From assembly GCF_030161635.1 (NCBI RefSeq), contig NZ_BSUO01000001.1, positions 4,011,199 to 4,075,198 of the forward strand: 64,000 nt of DNA, in the 5' to 3' direction. Within the stretch, counting starts at the first letter, position 1; every line of letters begins with the position of its first letter. The notes under the pieces were generated by a model. The model did no database searches. It saw only the letters and a list, made by a program, of their open reading frames with translations, and had not been told where the DNA came from. This document shows positions 44,718-54,037 of this stretch, one piece after another. Both the position numbers and the translations under genes were made by a program. Origin of the DNA: Mobilicoccus caccae. Its GTDB lineage: Bacteria; Actinomycetota; Actinomycetes; Actinomycetales; Dermatophilaceae.

Positions 44718-46343
44718 TCACCTCACCGCGAACGTCGTGGCCGTGTTGCGGTAGCTCGAGTCGATCTTGATCGCGATGGCGTTCCGGCGTTCCCCGAAGC
44801 GGAGGTACTGCCAGCCGTCCTGATACCGGGAAGACCCGACCGAGACGCGCGAGATGGTGCCGCCGGTGGTCATCACCACCCGCTTGCCGGTCACCGAGTT
44901 CCTCGCCACCAGGCCGGATTTCGAGCGACTCACGAGCTTCCAGGTGTGGTCGAGATGGAAGTGCTGGGTCGAGACGACGCCGCGCGGCCAGCCGTCGACG
45001 ACCGTGATGCGCTTGCCCGGGTCGTCGACGGTGACCCGGCGGACGTGATCGACGCCGTAGGCCCGGTCCCGCACCACCGTCGTCATGACCCTGCCGGTGT
45101 TGGTGAACGACGTGACCCGACCCGTCGCGCCGGCATCGAGGGCGCGTCCACGGGCGACGCCGACGTTGTGCGCGTACGGCTTCTTCCACCACGGTGCCGT
45201 CGGGCTGACCGGGTCGTAGGTCGAGTAGCCCGGGCCGGTGAGGACGCGGGAGCCGGCGGTGCTCCACACCACCGAGCTCTTGTCGAAGTGCCCGTGCGCC
45301 CAGGTCTTCGGGCCGTAACGCACGACGAAGTAGGACGTCTTGGGGTCCTTCCAGGAGAACCGTCCGGCGAGCCACCCGGTCTGTTCGTCGCGAAACGCGC
45401 CGGGCTTCTTGCCGCGGCCACCGGGGACCCCGGGCACGCGCAGCGAGTCGCCCACGGAGGTGACCATCCCGTCGGGCTCGGTGAGCCATTGCGAGGCCTC
45501 GGCCACCCGCACGAGCTTGGCGTTGATCTTGGCCGGGATGGGGGAGCCGGGCAGCACCTCCTCGATCATGCGGCCGTACGCGGCCCACTGCCCGTGGTTG
45601 TCCTTGTGATAGGCGGCCGACTGCTCGAAGCTGACGCCCCGCGTGGAGAAGGCGCCCTCGATCTCGTTCGACATCCGCTGGGCCGCCCGCTCGATCCAGT
45701 CGGCCCGACCGACGAGCGACCCTGCGGTGATGATGAACTGGTTGGCCATCAGACCGTGATTGTGGATGCGGCGGTAGGGCGGGCCATAATACCGTGGGCC
45801 GAACTGGAGCTCGACCTCGACCGCCATCATCGCGGGGATCCGCTCGTCCTTCGACAGGTGATAGAGGCAGTTGAGGGTCTGCAGCCGGCGCAGCGAGGTC
45901 CCTTCGTCCCAGCCGTGGACGCTCCGGCCGGTGTCGGGATTCTCGGTGTAGAAGCGCTGGACCTGCGCGACCGTCCGGGCCACGGCCTCGTCCTGCCCGT
46001 GCGCCGCGGCCTTGCGCGCCACCTGCTGCGCCCACCGGAACGAGTAGAACCACATCGTCCAGGCCGGGTCCTTCGAGGGGGAGTCGGTCCAGACGCGCGG
46101 GTCGATCCTGCCGACCGTGAAGCGGTAGGGCGACAGGTCCACCTCGATCGGTTCACCGTCCTTGACGGCGCTGTCGATCGGGTCGGCGCACGGCGGAACG
46201 ATCGTGCCGAACCTCGCCGCCGGGTTGATCGTGCGTGATGACGTCGCCTGCTCCGAGGCCACTGCAGCGGGTGCGGACGGTGCCGCGAGGGACAGGGCCA
46301 GGGCTGACACCACTGGGACGGTCGGGGTCCGGGCGAGCTTCAT
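44718..46343 (-). CDS. secreted heparinase II/III-like polysaccharide lyase
   Basis: 541 aa. A signal peptide (residues 1-~29, KLARTPTVPVVSALALSLA) is followed by an alpha/alpha-toroid domain (RRIHNHGLMANQFIITAG, FEQSAAYHKDNHGQWAAYG: Asn-His and Tyr in lyase-type positions) and a beta-sandwich heparinase II/III domain (YGPKTWAHGHFDKSSVVW, HFHLDHTW). It probably depolymerises an acidic or amino-sugar polymer outside the cell; the substrate is unknown. It stands downstream of the S10 peptidase on the same strand, separated by a hairpin-bearing 88-base gap. Confidence 0.82.
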   Translation of the reverse strand: MKLARTPTVPVVSALALSLAAPSAPAAVASEQATSSRTINPAARFGTIVPPCADPIDSAVKDGEPIEVDLSPYRFTVGRIDPRVWTDSPSKDPAWTMWFYSFRWAQQVARKAAAHGQDEAVARTVAQVQRFYTENPDTGRSVHGWDEGTSLRRLQTLNCLYHLSKDERIPAMMAVEVELQFGPRYYGPPYRRIHNHGLMANQFIITAGSLVGRADWIERAAQRMSNEIEGAFSTRGVSFEQSAAYHKDNHGQWAAYGRMIEEVLPGSPIPAKINAKLVRVAEASQWLTEPDGMVTSVGDSLRVPGVPGGRGKKPGAFRDEQTGWLAGRFSWKDPKTSYFVVRYGPKTWAHGHFDKSSVVWSTAGSRVLTGPGYSTYDPVSPTAPWWKKPYAHNVGVARGRALDAGATGRVTSFTNTGRVMTTVVRDRAYGVDHVRRVTVDDPGKRITVVDGWPRGVVSTQHFHLDHTWKLVSRSKSGLVARNSVTGKRVVMTTGGTISRVSVGSSRYQDGWQYLRFGERRNAIAIKIDSSYRNTATTFAVR

Positions 46344-46431
46344 GGCACCAGGTTTCGGACGGTGTGGGAGGTGTCCTTACCTCCTCCCACTCGACCGCAG
46401 CGCGGGAGTCTGTAGCGAAAGTGCTACGACA

Positions 46432-47951
46432 TCAGTGATGTTCGCCGTCGTCTGGCGCGTCGGGTGAGGCATCCCCGGGGCACGCGCGTCGCACGAACGC
46501 CGCGATCCCGCGCAGTTCCTCGACGCGCGAGGACTCCCCGACGTACGGCATGTGACCGGTCTCGAAGTAGGCGTGCTCGATGCGGTCGAACGCCTCGGCG
46601 GGGAGCTTGAGGTGCGTGACCGTGTCGACGGCTGCGCCGTAGGGGGTGGCCAGGTCGTAGTAGCCGTACTCGATGCGCACCTGCAGGTGCGGGTTGGCGC
46701 GATGACGCGTTCGAGCTTGTCCGTGACATCGATCGGCTTGCCCTCGAACTCCTTGTACGACCACTGCGAGAAGGCGTCGGAGAACACCATGAACGGCAGG
46801 TCGAGATCCGAGTTCAGCTCGGCGCGCAGGTAGTGGTGGATCGCCGCCGCGTAGGGCCCCTGCAGTGCGTCGATGGAGGGGTCGGCGTCCATCTTCTCGG
46901 CGATGCGGGAGTGCAGGGGGCCGGTGATCCGTCCGTCGATGCGACCGACGGTGAGGCCGCGGTCGCGCAGCACCTCGGTGCAGTAGCGCCAGTGCTCCGG
47001 GCGCAGGTCGCACCGCAGGAGGTAGTCGACGGAGAGCCCGGTGAGCGCCGCGAGTCTGCCTGCCATCTCGGTGCGTTCTTCATCGGTCAGACGGTGCCCG
47101 CGGGCGAGGGCCGACCGGTAGGGGCCAGCGGAGAGTTCCTCGGCCTCGGCCAGGACCTCCTCGAGCGACCTGTCCGGGATCAGCCCGTGGTAGTGCGCGA
47201 TGGCGGCGTAGGTGGGCAGGAACGACAGGCACGCCTCGTCGTGGCGCAGGTAGTCGAAGTCCTGACTGCCGAAGTCCAGGACCGAGCTGATGAGGACGAG
47301 CCCGTTGAGCTGCATCCCGTAGGTGTCGAACAGGTGCGCGGCCACCGACACCGCACGCGTCGTGCCGTAGGACTCCCCGCAGACGAACTTGGGGCTCATC
47401 CACCGGTCCTCACGGGTGCACCACAGCCGGATGAGCTCGGAGACCTGCTCCACGTCCTTCTTCCAGCCGAGGAACTCCTTGGCCTTGCCACCCTCGACCA
47501 CGCGGGACTGCCCGGTGGAGAGGGGGTCGATGAACACGAGGTCGGAGTGCGCCAGCAGCGTGTGGGGGTTGTCGATCAGCCGGTAGGGCGGCGGGGTGGG
47601 GGAGCCGGGCTCGCCGGCGTCGACGATGCGGGGTCCGAGGAGACCGAGATGCAGCCACACCGAACTCGACCCGGGACCTCCGTTGAACACGAACGTGATC
47701 GGGCGGGTAGCCGGGTCTGCGTCATCGAGGGTGTACGCGGTGACGGAGAGCTCGGCGCGGGCCTTCCACCCGTGGAAGACGTCGTCCTTCGTCTCCTCCT
47801 CGCGGATGACGATGCGGCCCGTGCGGGCGCTGTAGGCCAGGGTGCCGCCGTCGACGTCGAGCGTGTGGCGGGTCGAGACGAGCGCATCCACGGGGTCGGG
47901 CTTCTCGGTGTTCGGCTCGGGCGTCTTCGCGGCGGTGTCATCGGTACCCAT
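46432..47951 (-). CDS. serine carboxypeptidase-like (peptidase S10), frameshifted as read
   Basis: 506 aa after repair. S10 layout: VFNGGPGSSSVWLHLGLLGP (oxyanion region), FIDPLSTGQSR, FVCGESYGTTRAVSVAAHL (nucleophile Ser in GESYG), a helical insertion, then Asp in IEYGYYDLATP and His in ETGHMPYVG. The frame breaks at about 46697-46700, where one C lost from a GGCC context restores VIAANPHLQVRIEYG. No signal peptide, so a cytoplasmic location is likely, as in other bacterial S10 homologues. An R1 repeat lies upstream. Confidence 0.85.
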
Positions 47952-48039
47952 GCCGGTGACGCTAGGCGATCCGCGCGATGCTCTCGGCGGATTGCGCGGA
48001 ACCGCCGATCCGTCGGTGGGACCGCCCCCTGAGCGGAAC

Positions 48040-48145
48040 GAAGAACAACACCGACAACATCGACACGGCCTTGCCGGTAGCCGCAGGCCTGTGACCTGCG
48101 GCGATCTCAACAGCCCCGTCGTCGATGTTGTCGGTGTTGTTCTTC
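48040..48145. repeat. R1 element copy 3
   Basis: Arms GAAGAACAACACCGACAAC and its exact complement, extended by ATCGAC on both sides. Interior CCGCAGGCCTGTGACCTGCGG contains an inner hairpin. It lies between the S10 and DUF559 genes. With copy 4 it brackets the DUF559 gene. Confidence 0.88.
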
Positions 48146-48165
48146 GCGGGTTGGGACTCGGGCGG

Positions 48166-49185
48166 TCACGTGCTCCGGACCAACGCCGCCGCCCGCACCA
48201 TCTCCCGGACCCACCCCGGGTTCTTCATGACATCGCCGAAGCAGAACGGCAGCACGGTCCATCCCGCAGCGGTGAGTTCGGTGTACCGCCGGCGGTCCCG
48301 CGCGAAGGCCTCGACAGACCCGTGGAACTCGTAGCTGTCCGCCTCGACGACGATCCTCAGGTCGGGATCGGCCAGATCGACCCGGACGCGCCCGTTTCCG
48401 TGCGTGATCTCGTGCTGCAGACGGAGTCTCACCTCGGGGACGTCCGCGAGGACGGCGCGCAGCGTGGACTCGAACGGGTTCGCCGAATGACCGTCGGCCG
48501 CCTGGGCCACGCGGCGCACGCGGGGCGCTCCGCGCCCCCGGTAGCGGTCCGCTGCCTGGATCAGTTCACCCGGCTCGACCGACCCCGCGCGCAAGGCCGA
48601 GTCGGCGATCGCGAGCGCCTCCGGCCACGGTAGGTCGACTGCGCAGTCGATCACCGTGCGCAGGTGAGAGGTGGCGTGTTCCCGCCGCTCGGCAGGGGCC
48701 AGGTCGTGCCGGCACAGACGGACGGGCTGGTCGGCCACGTGGGTGAAACCCCGCCGCCCGTGCGGGAGGGCGATCTCCAGCACGGGCGGCTCACAGAGCA
48801 CCGGCCACCCGTGATGGGAGGCGGCGCAGCGGTGGGACAGGGCGCCGAAGCAGCCCCTGGCATGGGCGTGCCGAGCCACGAGGGCTGCGACCTCGGCGTC
48901 GGTCGGTCCGAGGGCCCAGCGCGACCACGCACGGGCGAGGGTCGGGTCACCGACCCGGGGCTCGCTGTGCGTCGACAGCGCGTACACGCCCCGCCCCACT
49001 CGACGGATCGTGTCTCGCACGAGGGCCGACCGCACCGTCGCGGCCGAGGAGGCGCGCACCAGGTCGGCCCATCCGGCGATTCCACCGGCAGCGACGAGGG
49101 CGGCATGGAGCTCGGCCATGCGGGAGGGGTGAGGCATACCGCCATCGTGTGCCGGGCCCGTGGGTGAGTCGTGGGCGTTGTCCAC
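48166..49185 (-). CDS. AbiEi-like N-terminal plus DUF559 endonuclease-fold protein
   Basis: 339 aa. The N-terminal ~75 residues (LHAALVAAGGIAGWADLV ... IRRVGRGVYAL) look like the winged-helix domain of AbiEi-type antitoxins. The C-terminal ~100 residues match DUF559, a very-short-patch-repair-like nuclease fold: PFESTLRAVL, RVRVDLADPDLRIVVEADSYEFHG (Asp and E-x-D positions), then RDRRRYTELTAAGWTVLPF. Many actinobacteria carry several such genes with unknown targets. The start is uncertain (GTG 49185 or ATG 49137). It is bracketed by R1 copies 3 and 4. Confidence 0.72.
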   Translation of the reverse strand: MDNAHDSPTGPAHDGGMPHPSRMAELHAALVAAGGIAGWADLVRASSAATVRSALVRDTIRRVGRGVYALSTHSEPRVGDPTLARAWSRWALGPTDAEVAALVARHAHARGCFGALSHRCAASHHGWPVLCEPPVLEIALPHGRRGFTHVADQPVRLCRHDLAPAERREHATSHLRTVIDCAVDLPWPEALAIADSALRAGSVEPGELIQAADRYRGRGAPRVRRVAQAADGHSANPFESTLRAVLADVPEVRLRLQHEITHGNGRVRVDLADPDLRIVVEADSYEFHGSVEAFARDRRRYTELTAAGWTVLPFCFGDVMKNPGWVREMVRAAALVRST

Positions 49186-49236
49186 AGGGGCAGGCCGGGG
49201 CGCTGCGGGGGTTCGGCTGCTGGGGGCTCAGCGGAT

Positions 49237-49343
49237 GAAGAACAACACCGACAACATCGACGAAGGCCCTGCCGCCGGCCGCACCGCCGTGACCTGGATC
49301 GATCTCGACGGTCCCGTTGGCGATGTTGTCGGTGTTGTTCTTC
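49237..49343. repeat. R1 element copy 4
   Basis: Arms identical to copy 3 over GAAGAACAACACCGACAAC plus ATCGA. Interior differs (GCCGCCGGCCGCACCGCCGTG). It lies in the gap between the divergent DUF559 and polymerase genes, ending 45 bases before the polymerase start. Confidence 0.88.
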
Positions 49344-49388
49344 GACTCGGACGACGGGTCTGTCGGGGGTCCCTCGTACGCTGCACTC

Positions 49389-51083
49389 ATGCCCGACACC
49401 GTCGCCCTTGTCATCGGCCCGACGGCGGCCGACGCGTGGGGTGCGCCCGAGGTGCCTCGGGCAGCGGTGGTGGGGGCGGACGTGAGCGCCGTCGTCGATC
49501 TCGGGGAGTTGCCCGCCCTGGTGGCGCGACTCGAGGAGGGGCGGCCGCGGTGGGTGTGGTGGTCGGCCGCCGAGGTCGTGGGTCCGCTGCTCGCGGCGGG
49601 GGTGCGGGTCGCCCGGGCGTGGGACGTCGCCGAGGCGCACCGGCTGCTGGCGGGCGGATGGTCCGCGGAGCCGGCGGAGGCCTGGGCGCTCGCGCACGAC
49701 CTCGACCCGGCAGGGATGCCCGCACGCCATCGTGGCGACCTACTCGATCTGCTCGGCGCCGACGAGACGCCGGGAACCGGTCCTGCGGACGACGTCACGC
49801 GGCCCGACGGGTACCTGCGCGCGGACGCGGCGGCCGGGGCCTGGGCCATCACCGACGACCGGCTGCTCACCTGGGCGAAGACCGTCCTGACCTGCGCGGA
49901 CGCGCAGCACCGACTGGCCTCGGCCACCTCCCCGCGGCTGGTCGCGACGATCCATGCCGAGTCGGCCGCGGCCGTACTCTGCGCGGAGCTGGGGCATGAC
50001 GGATTGCCGGTCGACCGAGCGGTGCTGCTCGACCTGGTCGAACCGATGAGCGGGCCGCCCGCCGAGCGCGACGCCCGGGTCCTCGCGCACGTGCCCGGCC
50101 GCGAGCACCTGGACCTGCGCAACCCGGCGCAGGTGCGCGAGCTGTTGGGTGCGGTCGGCATCGACGTGCCCTCGACCCGCAAGCACGTCCTCGAGCAGTA
50201 CGCGAACGTCCACCCCGTCGTCCCGGCGCTGCTGGCATGGCGGGCCGACGAGCGGATCGCGACGACGTACGGGGTGCGGTGGATCGCCGAGCACGTCGGA
50301 CCCGATCACCGGCTGCGCGGTGAGTGGCGCGCGTGCGACGGCGGCGCCGGCCGGATGACCGCGGCCAGTGGCCTGCACAACCTGCCGGCCCTCCTGCGTC
50401 CCGGGGTCGCGGCCCATGAGGGGCACGTGTTCGTGCGGGCCGATCTGGGCCAGATCGAGCCTCGGGTGCTCGCGGTGGTGTCCGGCGATCCGGCGTTCGT
50501 GCAGGCCACCATGGCCGACGACCTGTACGCGCCGGTGGCGCAGACCCTCGGGGTGGAGCGGGCGGTGGCCAAGGTGGCGGTGCTGTCGGCGATGTACGGA
50601 GGCCGCGCCGGCCAGGCCGCCGCGGCGTTGCAGGGCCTCGAACGCGCCTACCCGACGGCGATCCGGCTGCTCGAGGGGGCGTACGCGGCGGGGGTGCGCG
50701 GTGAGTCGGTGCGCACCTTCGGTGGGCGGCTCATCCCCACCACCCGGATGCTCGGCCCCGACGGACGGCCGGGCACGAACCCCGAACTCGACGCAGCCCG
50801 AGGGCGGTTCACACGCAACGCCATCATCCAGGGCGCCGCGGCCGAACTCTTCAAGGCGTGGGCGGCGACGGTGCGGGCGACGACCGCGCACCTGGGAGCC
50901 CGGATCGTCCTGTGCCTGCACGACGAGTTGCTCGTCCACGTACCCGCCGCCCACGGTGAGGAGGCCGCCCGGCTCGTCGACGTGGCGCTGCAGGACGCGT
51001 CTCGCCGCTGGTCGGGTGGATCAGGGGTCCGGTTCGTCTCGGACACCCGGGTCATCACGCGCTGGTCCGACGCCAAGGAGTGA
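49389..51083 (+). CDS. DNA polymerase I-like protein (family A polymerase with degenerate exonuclease region)
   Basis: 564 aa, much shorter than PolA (about 900). Polymerase motifs: A VRADLGQIEPRVLAVVSGD (metal Asp), B in VAKVAVLSAMYGGRAGQAA (K-x7-YG), C CLHDELLVHVP (second metal Asp). The N-terminal ~180 residues replace the 5' nuclease and keep no clear D-E-D exonuclease residues. PolI-like genes of this size occur in actinobacteria beside the main polA and may act in repair or lesion bypass; that role is inference. Start ATG 49389 has no strong ribosome-binding site. Confidence 0.85.
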   Translation: MPDTVALVIGPTAADAWGAPEVPRAAVVGADVSAVVDLGELPALVARLEEGRPRWVWWSAAEVVGPLLAAGVRVARAWDVAEAHRLLAGGWSAEPAEAWALAHDLDPAGMPARHRGDLLDLLGADETPGTGPADDVTRPDGYLRADAAAGAWAITDDRLLTWAKTVLTCADAQHRLASATSPRLVATIHAESAAAVLCAELGHDGLPVDRAVLLDLVEPMSGPPAERDARVLAHVPGREHLDLRNPAQVRELLGAVGIDVPSTRKHVLEQYANVHPVVPALLAWRADERIATTYGVRWIAEHVGPDHRLRGEWRACDGGAGRMTAASGLHNLPALLRPGVAAHEGHVFVRADLGQIEPRVLAVVSGDPAFVQATMADDLYAPVAQTLGVERAVAKVAVLSAMYGGRAGQAAAALQGLERAYPTAIRLLEGAYAAGVRGESVRTFGGRLIPTTRMLGPDGRPGTNPELDAARGRFTRNAIIQGAAAELFKAWAATVRATTAHLGARIVLCLHDELLVHVPAAHGEEAARLVDVALQDASRRWSGGSGVRFVSDTRVITRWSDAKE

Positions 51084-51088
51084 CCGAC

Positions 51089-52063
51089 TCATTCCGTCGA
51101 TCGCCCGTAGCGGGCGACGAGTTCGCGCGCCCGGTCACGCAGGGCGCGGCGTAGGGCGTCGGGAGCCACGGCCTCGGCGCCGGTGTCGAGTTGCCACAGG
51201 GCCCACGTCGCGTGCCGGAGATCCTCGAACATCACGTGCAGGCGCACCCACCCGTCGGAATCCGTCTCCTGCGAACGCACCGCACGCGCGTTCCGCAGCA
51301 GCTCCTCGCGGCGGGTGGGGTCGACCCGGACGACGACGGGGAGGTGGTCGGTGGACAGGAAGCGCGCGCTCCGCTCCTGCCAGATGCGGTCGAGGTCCAC
51401 CTGGTCCGGGCGTTGCGCCACCTCCGGCAGCACCTCGGCCTGCGCCATCCGTGCGACGCGGTAGGTGCGGTCCTCACCGTCCTTGGTGGCCAGCAGGTAG
51501 GTGCGTTCGCGCACGGTGACCAGGCCGATCGGGTCCACCGTGCGCTCTCGGGGCGTCGCGCCGGGCGCGGCGTAGGTGAAGCGCAGCCGGTGTCCGGTGA
51601 GCACGGCCCGGCGGACCTCGACCATGACCGCGTCCGCGACGTCCTCCGTGGATCGGCGGCGGGAGAGCAGGTCGGTCTCCGGCTCGACGAGCAGTCGACG
51701 GGCGGCCTCGCCGAGGTCGGTGCGGCGGTCCTCGGGGAGGGTGTCGACCACCTTGCGTAGGGCGGAGGCGAGTGCCGAGCCGAGCCCGAATGCGTGATCT
51801 CCGCGCTCCGTTCCCGCGGTGATCAGCGCCAGGGCCTCGTCGTCCTTGAGGCCGACGAGTTCGGTGCGGAAGTCAGGCAGGAGCGCGAACCCGCCGTGGC
51901 GCCCGCGTTCGGCGTAGACGGGGACTCCGGCGCTGGACAGCGCGTCGATGTCGCGGAGCACCGTGCGGGTCGAGACGTCGAGTTCGTCGGACAGTTCCCC
52001 GGCGGTCATCCGGCCTCGGCGGCGCAGCAGCAACACCATCGAGAGCAACCGGTCGGCGCGCAT
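51089..52063 (-). CDS. WYL-domain transcriptional regulator (YafY/DeoR-like)
   Basis: 324 aa. N-terminal HTH_11 (MTAGELSDELDVSTRTVLRD, about residues 19-38, then VPVYAERGRHGGFAL wing), a middle helical part, the WYL domain (LRFTYAAPGATPRERTVDPIGLVTVRERTYLLA) and a C-terminal WCX-like region (VRLHVMFEDLRHATWALWQL). WYL domains sense nucleic acid or small ligands in several systems. Divergent from ridA; the palindrome between them is likely its operator. Confidence 0.88.
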   Translation of the reverse strand: MRADRLLSMVLLLRRRGRMTAGELSDELDVSTRTVLRDIDALSSAGVPVYAERGRHGGFALLPDFRTELVGLKDDEALALITAGTERGDHAFGLGSALASALRKVVDTLPEDRRTDLGEAARRLLVEPETDLLSRRRSTEDVADAVMVEVRRAVLTGHRLRFTYAAPGATPRERTVDPIGLVTVRERTYLLATKDGEDRTYRVARMAQAEVLPEVAQRPDQVDLDRIWQERSARFLSTDHLPVVVRVDPTRREELLRNARAVRSQETDSDGWVRLHVMFEDLRHATWALWQLDTGAEAVAPDALRRALRDRARELVARYGRSTE

Positions 52064-52083
52064 CTCGTGAGTGTGCCAAGAAA

Positions 52084-52102
52084 CATGACATCAGGTGTCG
52101 TG
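52084..52102. promoter_or_regulatory. probable WYL-regulator operator upstream of ridA
   Basis: CATGACA-TCAGG-TGTCGTG: arms of 7 with one mismatch, between divergent start codons at 52063 and 52188. Confidence 0.5.
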
Positions 52103-52187
52103 ATTCGTCGGGAGGCTGAACGCGCGAGGCCCGCGACCGCCGATCCGGCGGTACGCGCACCCTCGTCACGGCCCTGGAGGAGCAGAC

Positions 52188-52583
52188 ATGGAACGAGTGG
52201 CGATCAACCCGGTGACCTGGTCGGTGGAGATGGGTTTCAACCAGGGGGAGGTCGTGTCGGGCCAGACCCGCACGCTGTACATCTCCGGGCAGACGGCGAT
52301 GGCTCCGGACGGGCAGCCCGCGCACCCCGGTGACATGGCCGCGCAGGTGTCGCTCGCCCTCGACAACCTCGAGGCGGTGCTGGGCGAGGCGGGCATGTCG
52401 CTGGCCGACCTCGTCCGGCTCAACGTCTACACGACCGACGTCGACGCGCTCTTCCCTCACTACGGCGTGCTGGCGGCGAGGTTGGCCGCAGCCGGCGTGG
52501 CGCCCACGACGACGATGCTCGGCGTCATCCGACTCGCGATCCCCGGGCAGATGATCGAACTCGACGGAACGGCCGTGGCGTAG
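52188..52583 (+). CDS. ridA: RidA-family enamine/imine deaminase
   Basis: 131 aa trimeric YjgF/YER057c fold. ISGQTAMAPDGQ, DMAAQVSLALDNLEAVLGEAG, LVRLNVYTTDVDAL and a closing strand pair PTTTMLGVIRLAIPGQMIELDG. The catalytic Arg of true RidA (in the C-R-x-x-v region) is R in GVIRLAIP here, so deaminase activity is plausible. It removes reactive enamines from PLP enzymes. Divergent from the WYL regulator and 90 bases before the ECF41 gene, so the ECF41 promoter lies in its 3' gap. Confidence 0.8.
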   Translation: MERVAINPVTWSVEMGFNQGEVVSGQTRTLYISGQTAMAPDGQPAHPGDMAAQVSLALDNLEAVLGEAGMSLADLVRLNVYTTDVDALFPHYGVLAARLAAAGVAPTTTMLGVIRLAIPGQMIELDGTAVA

Positions 52584-52614
52584 GGAGCCGGTCGGGCGGC
52601 TCGTGGCCGACGAG

Positions 52615-52641
52615 TGACACGTTTCGGCCACCCGATCCGTC
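52615..52641 (+). promoter_or_regulatory. candidate ECF41-type promoter of the split sigma gene
   Basis: TGACACG (-35), exactly 16 bases, CGTC (-10). The ECF41 consensus is TGTCACA-N16-CGTC: 5 of 7 at -35, spacing and -10 exact. ECF41 genes are usually autoregulated, so this promoter probably outlived the loss of its sigma factor. Confidence 0.55.
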
Positions 52642-52852
52642 ACTGTGGTGACGGGCGATGAGGAGGCCGGCAGGTGAGCGATCAGGTGTTCGCGCAGGAG
52701 CGGCCGCGTCTGGTGGGGATGGCGGCGAAGATCCTCGGCGATGCCGTCGAGGCCGAGGACATCGTGCAGACGGCCTGGCTACGCCTGCGGAGCACGCAAC
52801 GCCCGGAGTCGTCCGACCCGCCCCCTCCCGCCGAAACCGGCACCCTTCTGTG

Positions 52853-54037
52853 TCAAGCGGGGGTCTTGAGGGGGGTCGTATTCTGGGTGGTGACGGGTCC
52901 AGGAAGTGACTGATCCGAAGTGTCGGTGTGGGGCTGTGAGCCGGCCGCGCTGGATGACAGTGACGCGCCCCGGTGTCCTCCTGGGCCCGTCCTTTGTGTG
53001 GTGAGGACGTCGTTGAGCATGGTGCGGTAGAGGATGTCGGATAGGCGTCGTTTCAGGCAGCGCATTGCTTCGCTGGGGCGTTTGCCGGCGGCGATTTTCC
53101 GGTCGTAGTAGGCCCGTCCTTGGGTTGTGGGGGTGCGCAGCTGGACGATGGCCATGATGTGCAGCACGTGGTTGATCTGTCGGTTCCCGCCGCGGGAAAG
53201 GCGGTGGCGGGTGTTGTCACCGGAGGAGGCGTCGATCGGGGCGGTACCGTTCCAGGACGCGAAGTGGGCCTTGCTGGGGAACCGGGTGATGTCACCGATC
53301 TCGACCAGCAGCCGGGCGGCGCCGGTGGGTCCGATGCCGTGCAACCTGAGCAGGGCGGTCCCGGTGCTCTTGAGGAGCTCGATGAGTTCCTTGTCCGCGC
53401 TCTTCTTGCGGGCGTGGATCCGTTCCAGGTCGACCACCAGTTCCAGGGCGACCCGTTTGCGGGTCTTGCCCAGGGCGTCCTTGGGTCGCACGCCGGTCAG
53501 GATCGTGCGGGCGCGGGCGGCGGACAGGTCTTTCTTGGCCCCACCAGGGACGATCTCCAGCAGCAGGGCGTGCAGCTGGCAGACCTTGCGGACGTGTTCT
53601 TCCCCGATCCGGCGGCGCCGGTCGACCAGCAGCCGCAGGACTTCCAGCTGCTCGTCGTGGGCCACCGACTGCAACCCCGCGATCCGGGCCCCGACCAGGG
53701 CGATGGAGTGGGCGTCAGTGTCATCGGTCTTGCGGCCCTGGCCGGTGGCGAAGATCCGCATCCGGGCGGACAGCTTGGCCGGCACGTCCACGACCTGCTC
53801 GCCCAGCGGCAACAACCTGGCCACGACATGTCGACCGATGCCCTCACAGCCCTCGACCGCCCACCTCCGTTGGGGCCAACGCCTGACGTACTCCAGCATC
53901 GCGGCGAAGCCGTCCTCGTCGGTAGTGAACTGTCCGTGTCCGAGGATCTGCTCCTTGGGGGTCATCACCTCGATCGTGACGGTGCGCTTGTGCGGGTCCA
54001 TCCCGATCACGACCGGACCCGGTGCCTGCTCGTTCAT
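52853..54037 (-). CDS. IS110-family transposase (DEDD recombinase)
   Basis: 394 aa. N-terminal RuvC-like DEDD domain: VVIGMDPHKRTVTIEV (Asp 14), WAVEGCEGIGRHV (Glu), RKTDDTDAHSIALV (two Asp). Central helical region, then the transposase_20 domain with GIGPTGAARLLVEIGD, FASWNGTAPIDASSGDNTRH (catalytic Ser near ASSG) and GNRQINHVLHIMA. RNA-guided recombination by a bridge RNA has been shown for this family. The C-terminal ~40 residues are low-complexity. Intact. Confidence 0.93.
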   Translation of the reverse strand: MNEQAPGPVVIGMDPHKRTVTIEVMTPKEQILGHGQFTTDEDGFAAMLEYVRRWPQRRWAVEGCEGIGRHVVARLLPLGEQVVDVPAKLSARMRIFATGQGRKTDDTDAHSIALVGARIAGLQSVAHDEQLEVLRLLVDRRRRIGEEHVRKVCQLHALLLEIVPGGAKKDLSAARARTILTGVRPKDALGKTRKRVALELVVDLERIHARKKSADKELIELLKSTGTALLRLHGIGPTGAARLLVEIGDITRFPSKAHFASWNGTAPIDASSGDNTRHRLSRGGNRQINHVLHIMAIVQLRTPTTQGRAYYDRKIAAGKRPSEAMRCLKRRLSDILYRTMLNDVLTTQRTGPGGHRGASLSSSAAGSQPHTDTSDQSLPGPVTTQNTTPLKTPA

